A DNA stretch of 28,904 nt, from positions 1 through 28,904 of the forward strand of contig MDLB01000090.1 of assembly GCA_001730085.1 (NCBI GenBank). Direction: 5' to 3'. This document shows, piece by piece, positions 16,714 through 23,858 of this stretch (positions within the stretch are counted from its first letter, which is position 1; each line of letters begins with the position of its first letter). The translations under genes were made by a program, and so were the position numbers. Under the pieces are notes generated by a model. That model had not been told where the DNA came from. It was given only the letters and a program-made list of their open reading frames with translations, and did not search any database. Source of the stretch: PVC group bacterium (ex Bugula neritina AB1) (GTDB lineage: Bacteria > GCA-001730085).

Positions 16714-16772
16714 CGTCTCCTTTTGTAACAATTTCCTTTTTTTATTACGCTTTGACTGAGGGGTCTTTCTGA

Positions 16773-17912
16773 ATGAACCATTCTGACTATTACAAAAAAA
16801 ACTTAGAAAAACAGGTTTCTAGGGTTGGAGATATTCTTTCTATAAAAGACTCTATTGATCAATGTTTAAATAAGAAAGACTGGATAAAAAATAAAAGACT
16901 TCGGATTAAATCTGTAGATCATAGAGCAGATATGACATTTGAAAGTTTTGTTTTAGATGACTCTAATGAAGCTTTGGTAAAAATGTGTCATAATACGATC
17001 ACAAAAAAATCAACACTTTTTGACACTGTTTTTATTCATGGCTCTTCTGGTGTTGGGAAAACACATCTATTACATGCCATTTATAATGAAGCTCAGAAGC
17101 ATCCTAGTTTTTTTCATCGTATTATTTTAAAAAAAGCGAGTGATTTTACCAAACATTTCTCACTATCCTTAAAAAATCGGACCATACAAAATTTTCGAAA
17201 ATTTTATAGACAAGCGAATGTTTTGATCATTGATAATGTTCATGATTTAGCTCATTGTGAAAAAACAATGGAAGAGTTTTTGCATACTTTTGATTACTTG
17301 AAAGACAAAGGTTCTCTTTTATTTTTTTCTTCTAAGATGTCTCCCAATGACTTGGAAGGGTTTTCAACTCCCCTTTTGAATAGGTTTCAAGGTGCGGTAT
17401 CTTTAAAATTTGATTTTTTGTCATCGCAAGCTTTAATAAAAATGTTACATTTTAAAGAAAAAAAATATGGTCTTTTTCTAACACAAGACTCTTTAAAATA
17501 TATTAGCGAATATGTGAAATCTCATAATAAAAACCTTGAAAATGTTTTCGAGGAGATTTCTCTTAAAAAAAATAAGGATCGAAAATTTGTTTCTAATGAT
17601 CTTGTTTTGTCTGTTTTGAAAAAAGAAAAATCTCCCAAAAATAAAATCAAGGCGATTGTTTCTAAAGTGTCCGATCACTATAAAGTTTCTCAACAAGAAA
17701 TATGCTCAAAATCTAAAAAACCACACCTCACTAGGCCTCGCTATTTAGCGATTTTAATGGCCTATAAAGAAGGTGCTTCGGTGAGAGAGCTAGGTGAATA
17801 TTTCGGGCATAGGAGTTTTAGCTCGATTCATATAGCTTTAAAAATGTGCCAAAAACTCTTAAAGAATGAATCAGAACTATTCTCTATTTATAACTATCTT
17901 TCAAAAGTCTGA
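16773..17912 (+). CDS. Divergent DnaA-family replication initiator protein
   Basis: The 379-residue protein has the DnaA layout without a proper N-terminal domain I/II. A short N-terminal stretch is followed by an AAA+ domain with Walker A GSSGVGKT (90-97), Walker B VLIIDNVHDL (Asp154, second acid Asn155 instead of Asp), sensor-like LLFFSSKMSPND, and an NRF arginine-finger box (Arg204). A helical C-terminal domain (~295-365) contains RPRYLAILMAYKEGASVRELGEYFGHRSFSSIHIAL. The DnaA-box recognition signature, normally GRDHSTV, is GHRSFSSI. A GAGGGG site precedes the ATG. Canonical DnaA is ~450-500 residues, so this may be a paralogue with altered DNA specificity or a reduced DnaA. No dnaN neighbour and no clear DnaA-box cluster, so this is probably not the origin region. 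Confidence 0.75.
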   Translation: MNHSDYYKKNLEKQVSRVGDILSIKDSIDQCLNKKDWIKNKRLRIKSVDHRADMTFESFVLDDSNEALVKMCHNTITKKSTLFDTVFIHGSSGVGKTHLLHAIYNEAQKHPSFFHRIILKKASDFTKHFSLSLKNRTIQNFRKFYRQANVLIIDNVHDLAHCEKTMEEFLHTFDYLKDKGSLLFFSSKMSPNDLEGFSTPLLNRFQGAVSLKFDFLSSQALIKMLHFKEKKYGLFLTQDSLKYISEYVKSHNKNLENVFEEISLKKNKDRKFVSNDLVLSVLKKEKSPKNKIKAIVSKVSDHYKVSQQEICSKSKKPHLTRPRYLAILMAYKEGASVRELGEYFGHRSFSSIHIALKMCQKLLKNESELFSIYNYLSKV

Positions 17913-17981
17913 GTCACCCGAAAAGTATTTAAGATATATATTTTTTCCTTTGGGTTTTAATAGCAAACCTTCCTAGATATA

Positions 17982-18051
17982 AGCAAAAAACCGCTGAATA
18001 ATTTTTCATACTTGACTTATGAAAAGTGATCCAACGGTTTTTGATTTTGCT
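17982..18051. terminator. Two-tier hairpin between converging genes, likely bidirectional terminator
   Basis: An inner stem TTTTCATA/TATGAAAA (18003-18010 with 18018-18025, 7-base loop) sits inside an outer stem AAAAACCG/CGGTTTTT (17986-17993 with 18035-18042). Weaker AGCAAAA/TTTTGCT pairing lies beyond. T-rich sequence follows on the plus side and the mirror image on the minus side. It lies between the stop codons at 17912 and 18094. Confidence 0.6.
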
Positions 18052-18093
18052 AAAAGTTTTTATAATTCTTGCAATAACTTGATTTCAAAACAC

Positions 18094-20382
18094 TTAGACA
18101 TTTCTAATTAAGAATTGAAGATTATTAAATTTTCTGGGGAAGCGTTTTTTCAACAAAGAAAGAGGTGTATGGCCTTTCTTTTCCATAGTTCTTTTTGTCA
18201 TTTTTTCGAAAATTTTAAGTTTTTTGATATCTTGACCAAGTATGTAGGTGAAATGTTTTTCTCTACGCAAAAGAAACTGTGCCTGTTTGATCTGCGAAGC
18301 TGAGGCGCCTATGGCTGAAAGTTTGTTTAACACATCTTGCATATAGAAAGATGGTGATTCTTCAGCAGGAGGAGGTGTTGGTTGTTCTAAATCAGTATCA
18401 GTTCCTAAGTCTGGTTCTGAATCAATTCCTGAGCCTGGTTGTGGTTCTTCAACTGAGTCTTTTTCTGAGTCGCAATCGGTGTTTTCATCTGGACACGGTT
18501 TTGGATCTGGAAGAGGTATGACTTCTTTTTCAATATTGATTTTGACCGGATTACTCCATGCTGTTGAGATAGATAAATAATTGGCAAGAAAACTTGAGTC
18601 AATAACAATATCCTGGGGAAGTGTATTCAAATATTGAACGCATTTCAAACGGATATAGTAGGAGCCCCCATCTAAGTTATGCTTGTCTAAAGTGCTATCG
18701 AAGTTTTGAAGATTATACAAATAGATTTTCTGTGAAAAGAGAAAATCAGGGGTTTTAGATAGTTCGAATTCGTAGATGTCAATCGAGTGAAGATTTTCAA
18801 CAAAAGAAGCAGAAAGATTGTGGTTAGAGCTAAAGTTTGATGCAGGCTCAGAAAAATCTGTTTTTAACACAATTTCCAAAGGCCTTTTATGAAGATTTTT
18901 AGTTGAAGGTGAGGCAATATTTTTTAAAAAAACAGGAAAGCCAAGTTCTTTTAAAGCAAAATTGATATTTTTATTCAAAGAGGTGAACTCCCATATTCTA
19001 CCAGTCAAATGGTTTTCTAAAAGGAGAAGTTTGTTACCCAGAGAGACATCAATGAGGCGATAAAAAGATGAGTCGATATCATCGGTACTTAATGGAGGTC
19101 GTTTGTTGTAATTTAAGCTTGTTTTTTGATTTTGATTGGCTTCTTTATTTGCTTTCTTTAACCTTCTCTTTTTTTCAAAAAGATTAAGGAACGTAGGTTC
19201 TTGATATTTCCAACCAAGTGAGTCTGAAAAAAGTATCAAAGTTGAGTCTTGGAGCTCGTAATCACGCATATCTATGAATTGCTGAAAAGTATTTTCGTAA
19301 GAAAAAAGACCATTGTAGTCTATAAAAATAAACTTGTTTTTGGAAGACCTTTTTAATTTATTCCAAGATTCTTTGTCAATGGGATAAGTCTTAGATGCCA
19401 TAGCTACAATATAGGCAAAATAAGAATTATCAAAAACAGAATAAGTAGATATTTGATCTTTTGAATTAATTAAAGGATTACGATCAAAGCTCCACCCTTT
19501 GATTAAAAAATGTTTTTCCAGGGCTTTGGTCCAATCAACTCTATCAAAAATATTATCAATCATAGCTGTGATGGAATAAATGGTTTCTATATTATCTTGA
19601 TTTTCAGAAGACACTTTTGAATGAAGATATTCTTTTAGAGATAAAGACCCTAAAACAAAAAAGGCTGTATCCAAAACAGAAAAATCTGAATAAGTTGTTT
19701 TTTGCTTGGTTTTTATATCATAAAATGAAGATAAAAACCCTTCATGTAAGTCTGTTTCTGATAAGTTATTAAAGAAGCTAAAAACAACTTCTAAGCGATG
19801 AAGTGCTTCGCTTGTCGATACCCATCCGTTTTCTATACCAACAATGTATGACAAACAAGAAAGAATGCTCCCCTTTGAGCTTGACCATGGATTTTTTGTA
19901 AAATCTTTTTTAGACACATTGTAATCGATAAAGTGAGGAAAAAGATATGAGTTATTCTCAGATGATGAGAATGTCCAAAACAAATCGAAAATATTTTTGA
20001 TCCAAATATATTTTTTTAACCTTTTTCCAACAATAGGATGTCTTTTGTTCAACATTTCTAAAAGGTCTTTTCTTTCGAAGTGTATCAAAAAGTCATCCGT
20101 TTCTGAACGATAAGAAAAAAGCTCTATCTCGACCAGATATTCTAAAATAGAGTTCGTGGAAGAGTCGGCTATAAAATTTGTTAATGAATTTTTTGAAATG
20201 GACAGAGGTTGCTTTTGTTCTATTTCTAAAAAAAAGTTTTTATGTTCAAAGGAATTTAAAGAAATGGGAGGGCTTTTAAAACAACTTTCTGTGAAAAAAG
20301 TAGATGTATTTCTCTTTGGAGTATCTGCTACGAGAAAAGCCGATAAGAAAGTACAGATAGAAAAATATAAAAAAGACCTCAT
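18094..20382 (-). CDS. Exported glycoamylase-like (GH144-type) paralogue, internally shortened
   Basis: The 762-residue protein has a signal peptide (to about residue 19). A diverged version of the alpha/alpha-toroid glycoamylase-like fold (Pfam Glycoamylase, GH144 in CAZy) follows: NIFDLFWTFSS, IVGIENGWVS, SDFSVLDTAFFVLGSLS, FDNSYFAYIVAMASKTYPI, QFIDMRDYE, LLLLENHLTGRIW. Compared with its two neighbours it lacks ~95 residues in the middle, including the WGLS, SPTA and YGF blocks. An Fn3-like segment is followed by a Pro/Asp/Glu-rich linker (PDPKPCPDEN.. to ..PTPPPAEES), then one copy of the shared ~80-residue C-terminal module (680-762). AAGGAG precedes the ATG. Loss of a core block suggests it is not a working hydrolase. 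Confidence 0.7.
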   Translation of the reverse strand: MRSFLYFSICTFLSAFLVADTPKRNTSTFFTESCFKSPPISLNSFEHKNFFLEIEQKQPLSISKNSLTNFIADSSTNSILEYLVEIELFSYRSETDDFLIHFERKDLLEMLNKRHPIVGKRLKKYIWIKNIFDLFWTFSSSENNSYLFPHFIDYNVSKKDFTKNPWSSSKGSILSCLSYIVGIENGWVSTSEALHRLEVVFSFFNNLSETDLHEGFLSSFYDIKTKQKTTYSDFSVLDTAFFVLGSLSLKEYLHSKVSSENQDNIETIYSITAMIDNIFDRVDWTKALEKHFLIKGWSFDRNPLINSKDQISTYSVFDNSYFAYIVAMASKTYPIDKESWNKLKRSSKNKFIFIDYNGLFSYENTFQQFIDMRDYELQDSTLILFSDSLGWKYQEPTFLNLFEKKRRLKKANKEANQNQKTSLNYNKRPPLSTDDIDSSFYRLIDVSLGNKLLLLENHLTGRIWEFTSLNKNINFALKELGFPVFLKNIASPSTKNLHKRPLEIVLKTDFSEPASNFSSNHNLSASFVENLHSIDIYEFELSKTPDFLFSQKIYLYNLQNFDSTLDKHNLDGGSYYIRLKCVQYLNTLPQDIVIDSSFLANYLSISTAWSNPVKINIEKEVIPLPDPKPCPDENTDCDSEKDSVEEPQPGSGIDSEPDLGTDTDLEQPTPPPAEESPSFYMQDVLNKLSAIGASASQIKQAQFLLRREKHFTYILGQDIKKLKIFEKMTKRTMEKKGHTPLSLLKKRFPRKFNNLQFLIRNV
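18097..18345 (-). repeat. Shared C-terminal module, single copy
   Basis: Residues 680-762 of the 762-residue paralogue. It begins YMQDVLNKL and has an LLKKRFPRK motif at position 70 of the module, the same place as LRKKxPKRL in the other copies. It is the most diverged of the five copies in the window. Confidence 0.75.
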
Positions 20383-20428
20383 AACCAGTAACTCCTTTTT
20401 AAGGTATCAAAAAACGAAGATTCATGTA

Positions 20429-20456
20429 ATTATAACAATTTCTATTTTTAAATCAA
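20429..20456 (-). promoter_or_regulatory. Promoter of the 762-residue paralogue
   Basis: On the minus strand TTGATT (20451-20456), a 16-base spacer and TATAAT (20429-20434). The start codon lies ~47 bases downstream of the -10 box. Confidence 0.6.
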
Positions 20457-20773
20457 GAAAATTTTCACAGATTCAAAGAGCTTAATATACTACTTTTAGA
20501 TTGTTAAAAAATACATAGAAAGTCTTCTTATGGCAATTTAAAAAGGTTTTATTTTTTATAGGAAAAGTCGATTCTTAAAGTAAATATCAGTACGTTTAAT
20601 AATGAAAAACAATTATGATGGTTTTGAGGTAAAAGGATATAGTTGGAAAAAATATCTGGAATTTTTTAACTTAAGGGTGATTTTTATTTTTAACAAAATC
20701 ACCCTTAAGTTCTATATTTGGTATCTTTAGAATATTTTTTAAAAAAGGTATTTAGAAAAACCCTTCTTAATGG
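20457..20773. other. Intergenic region, no gene seen apart from a strong hairpin
   Basis: This ~317-base AT-rich gap between two same-strand paralogues has no credible frame. Its only clear element is the 17-bp hairpin at 20668-20711. Confidence 0.6.
20668..20711. terminator. Perfect 17-bp hairpin downstream of the 945-residue paralogue frame
   Basis: Arms 20668-20684 and 20695-20711 (core CTTAAGGGTGA) pair without mismatch over a 10-base loop, 63 bases past the stop codon on the minus strand. No T-run follows on the minus side, so it may stop transcription by another route or protect the mRNA 3' end. Confidence 0.5.
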
Positions 20774-23590
20774 TTATCCTGCAAGAGATTCTAGTTTTGC
20801 TAAACGCTTAGGGTATTTTTTTCTAAGAAAAGAAAGAGAGTTATGATTACCGTTTTCTATAGATTTTTTCACTTGTTTTTCGAAATAGGCAAGGTTTTCT
20901 CTTTTTGAAGCTATTATCCGATCGTATTTTTTTAACAAAGAGATATAGTTATTCGCTCTGTTTATATACATCTTCTTAGAACCTTTGCTTGTAAGTTTTT
21001 CTAATAGATTTTTCATGTAAGTCAAAGAGGAAGAATCATGAATATCGCTCGAGCTTTTTACTTCGTCGATAACTTCTGAAAGATTGTTCGCCTCTTTGTA
21101 CTCTTGGACCAATCGTTCAATTTTACCTAAACGTTTGGGATGTTTCTTTCGTAAAACAGTTAAACCATCGGTAGCATTTTCTGGCAAAGAAAGTTTTTGC
21201 CAAGACTCTGTAATCGTAAGGTTTTCAGTATCTGTATTCAAAAGATAGTCATATTTTTTTAACAAAGAGATATATCGCTCAGCTGATTTGATTAGACCTT
21301 TCTTGGCACCTAACTCTTTAAGATATTTCAAGAGATCTTTCATATAGATAACTTCTTCGATATCATTTTTAGAAGAACTTTCAGAGTAAGTTTTGATTTC
21401 GACAGCCTCACTCCAAAGTGTATAGCAAGCGTTTGAAAGGTTTGAGTTGTTAGAAGAATTTTCGTTGACAACTTCGTTTGATTGAGAACCCCTTACTCTA
21501 AAAAAGAATTTGCCATCATTCAATGGTATAGAGAAAAGGATATATCCTAGATTTTCATTTCGAAGGTTTTTAAAGATCTGAGAGTCATTAAAGTCAGCAA
21601 ACTCAGAGACTTCGATGTCATAATAATCAACATAGCTAAATATATCAGATTCTATTTTATAGACATATTCATTGGTAACCTCTAGAGAGTCTAAGAAGTT
21701 ATTTTCTTCCTGTGTGATTTTGACAACAGGAGCATCTAAGGTTTTCGTTAGTTTTCCATAGATGGCAGGAGACTTTCTAGGAGAGAGAATCGTTGGGAAT
21801 TCAAGAGACTCTAAAGCTAGATTGATATTTTTGTTTGTAGAAATCAAAGACCAAATAGAACCTGCTAAAAAGTTTTCTATCGCAAGAAACTCAGCACCTT
21901 TCTCTTTAGTGACGAGACGAAGAGATACAGCGTCTCTGTCATTTGAATCGTTTGAAAAAGTGAAAGAACTTGTGAATCCATAGTCGGTCAATATCTCAGG
22001 AAAAAACTCAACAGCATTTAGCGCTATGAAGTTTTTGCGTTCTAAAAGCCTTTCAAACTGATTATAAACGGCGATTTCATTAAAGTTAATAGCAGAAAGA
22101 GCTGCTGTTGGTGAAACACGTTCATTCTCTACCGAAGAGCTTTGGGACGGACGTAATTCGTCATAAATATATTTGGATGACCAAGAGTCAGAAAGTCCCC
22201 AATATGAAGAATAAGTAGAAGTTTCTTTAGCTGTTTCATCTAAACTGTTAGCAATATCTCTAGTATATTGACGGTTGTATTGAACAGCCTTAACCGCATT
22301 ATCAAAATATTGAAAATCTAAAGAGTCTTTAAAGTTTAAGACTGTATGCGAAAACTTTTTGTGGAATCTTTTTGGCAACGATGAGATGTCTCCATCAAAG
22401 CTGTAGTCTCTCATATCTAGGAAACATTGAGGGTAAACATGATCACTCAATGGGAGAGAACTTCCTGCGACAGATATGTCTTTAGCGTCTTTGATAGAAA
22501 AAGTTTGTTTGTTCCGGTTAATATTTTCCCATATTTTTTTAGAAATGGGGAATGTATCAGAACCTACCGCAAGGATGTATGCCAAGTAAGAAGCATCTAG
22601 AGAGCCATGTAAAGCTTCTTTATTTGTAACAGGGTCTAATAAAATATTTTGTGTATCAGAGGCCCACCCTTTTACTAAAAACCCTTCGTGAAGAGCACTT
22701 TGCCAATCAATTTTATTATAAATAGAATCAATTTTTTCTACAATAGTATTAATACTTAATATGTGCTCTTGCTTAATGGACATAGATGTTTCTATCTTTT
22801 TACGCGTTTTCTTCATCTTTGCTTTTAATTTTAAATTTACTGTGTCATCCAAGTCGATTTGATCTTGAGATAGACTTTTAATGAGAGATATTTTTTTAGA
22901 AATAAGGTATTGTTTTACAGATAGAGAACCTATGACAAAGTAGGAAGTATCTAGCACAGAAAAGTCGCTATCTTCATATTTTGAACCGGTTTCCATATCA
23001 TAATAAGAGTTCAAAAATCCGTTGTGGATATCGTTTTCAGAAAGATTATCAAAAAAGTTAAAGATTTTTATGAGCCTTGTCAATAGTTGGTCAAGTGGTA
23101 TCCATCCATACTTTTCTCCCATAATGTATGAGGCAAAAGCAAAACCTGTTCCAGCTGAACTTGTTAAGGGAACATCTTCGTACTCTAGCGTATTAGTTTT
23201 TGAATCTATATCTACAAACCTAGGAAGTAAATAACTCGACTTTTCATTATTTCTAACATTCCAAAGATAATCAAAGGTACGTTTCATGTATGAAAAAAGA
23301 TTTAAAGCTTTTACTTCATTCTTTACAACATTAAAAAAAGGATCATTTGCGTCTATATTTTCAATGATATACTCATTCTTTTTAAAGTCATCAGAAAATC
23401 GTATAACTTTATAAAAAAAGAGATCGTTTAGTAGTTCCTGTGTGTTTTCCGTATGTGGTGAAAATAATTGGTGAAAAGATTGTTCGGAAATCTTTTTATG
23501 GTGGAAGTAATTAGGTGTTGTTTTTGTTTTTCCTTTACTCCATACAATAGATGGAAGTAATAAGATAAAAAAAGAAAGTAAAATTTTCAT
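20774..23590 (-). CDS. Exported glycoamylase-like (GH144-type) protein with two C-terminal modules
   Basis: I start it at the ATG of MKILLSFFILLLPSIVWS (938 residues) because AAGGA lies 12 bases before it. An ATG 7 codons upstream has no ribosome site. A signal peptide is followed by a glycoamylase-like domain with all blocks in order: TFDYLWNV, GTGFAFASYIMGEKYGWI, DIHNGFLNSYYDMETGS, DFSVLDTSYFVIGSLS, LDASYLAYILAVGSDTFPI, DMRDYSF, YFDNAVKAV, YWGLSDSW, VSPTAALSAINF, LTDYGFTSSF, KGAEFLAIENFLAGSIW. A ~120-residue charged insertion (KLKAKMKKTRKK..) splits the first half. An Fn3-like region (YDIEVSEFADF..FFRVRGSQ..LWSEAVEI) and two ~80-residue modules follow. In GH144 enzymes such folds cut beta-1,2-glucans, but key acids differ here, so substrate and activity are unknown. 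Confidence 0.78.
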   Translation of the reverse strand: MKILLSFFILLLPSIVWSKGKTKTTPNYFHHKKISEQSFHQLFSPHTENTQELLNDLFFYKVIRFSDDFKKNEYIIENIDANDPFFNVVKNEVKALNLFSYMKRTFDYLWNVRNNEKSSYLLPRFVDIDSKTNTLEYEDVPLTSSAGTGFAFASYIMGEKYGWIPLDQLLTRLIKIFNFFDNLSENDIHNGFLNSYYDMETGSKYEDSDFSVLDTSYFVIGSLSVKQYLISKKISLIKSLSQDQIDLDDTVNLKLKAKMKKTRKKIETSMSIKQEHILSINTIVEKIDSIYNKIDWQSALHEGFLVKGWASDTQNILLDPVTNKEALHGSLDASYLAYILAVGSDTFPISKKIWENINRNKQTFSIKDAKDISVAGSSLPLSDHVYPQCFLDMRDYSFDGDISSLPKRFHKKFSHTVLNFKDSLDFQYFDNAVKAVQYNRQYTRDIANSLDETAKETSTYSSYWGLSDSWSSKYIYDELRPSQSSSVENERVSPTAALSAINFNEIAVYNQFERLLERKNFIALNAVEFFPEILTDYGFTSSFTFSNDSNDRDAVSLRLVTKEKGAEFLAIENFLAGSIWSLISTNKNINLALESLEFPTILSPRKSPAIYGKLTKTLDAPVVKITQEENNFLDSLEVTNEYVYKIESDIFSYVDYYDIEVSEFADFNDSQIFKNLRNENLGYILFSIPLNDGKFFFRVRGSQSNEVVNENSSNNSNLSNACYTLWSEAVEIKTYSESSSKNDIEEVIYMKDLLKYLKELGAKKGLIKSAERYISLLKKYDYLLNTDTENLTITESWQKLSLPENATDGLTVLRKKHPKRLGKIERLVQEYKEANNLSEVIDEVKSSSDIHDSSSLTYMKNLLEKLTSKGSKKMYINRANNYISLLKKYDRIIASKRENLAYFEKQVKKSIENGNHNSLSFLRKKYPKRLAKLESLAG
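20777..21019 (-). repeat. Shared C-terminal module, second copy in the 945-residue frame
   Basis: Eighty-one residues from YMKNLLEKL to the C-terminus, with YISLLKKYDRI and SLSFLRKKYPKRLAKLE. It closely resembles the copy at 21107-21346 and the last module of the next gene. Confidence 0.85.
21107..21346 (-). repeat. Shared C-terminal module, first copy in the 945-residue frame
   Basis: About 80 residues starting YMKDLLKYL, with YISLLKKYDYL and TVLRKKHPKRLGKIE. A ~29-residue Ser-rich linker separates it from the second copy. Confidence 0.85.
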
Positions 23591-23858
23591 AACCAAGGTA
23601 TCCTTATGCAAAATGTTTATAAAAGTATACGGTTTAAATCTCTAAAAGGGTTGGTGAATGTTCCATTTGTTTTACAAAAAAGAATAATCGGATATCTATT
23701 ATATATTGTCTTTACTTATATGTCAATTTTTTTTCTATTATAATTAAAATAAAACTGTTTAAAATTAGTTTAAGCATGTATTTTAATTTAAATTTTAAAT
23801 ATAAAATAATAATAATAAATTTATTTTAACTTTAAATGCATTAAATTCTTTAATTGGT

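Noticed and set aside
16599-18093. Replication origin beside the DnaA-like gene
   Set aside because: I see no cluster of TTATNCACA-type boxes and no dnaN or other origin-linked gene on either side.
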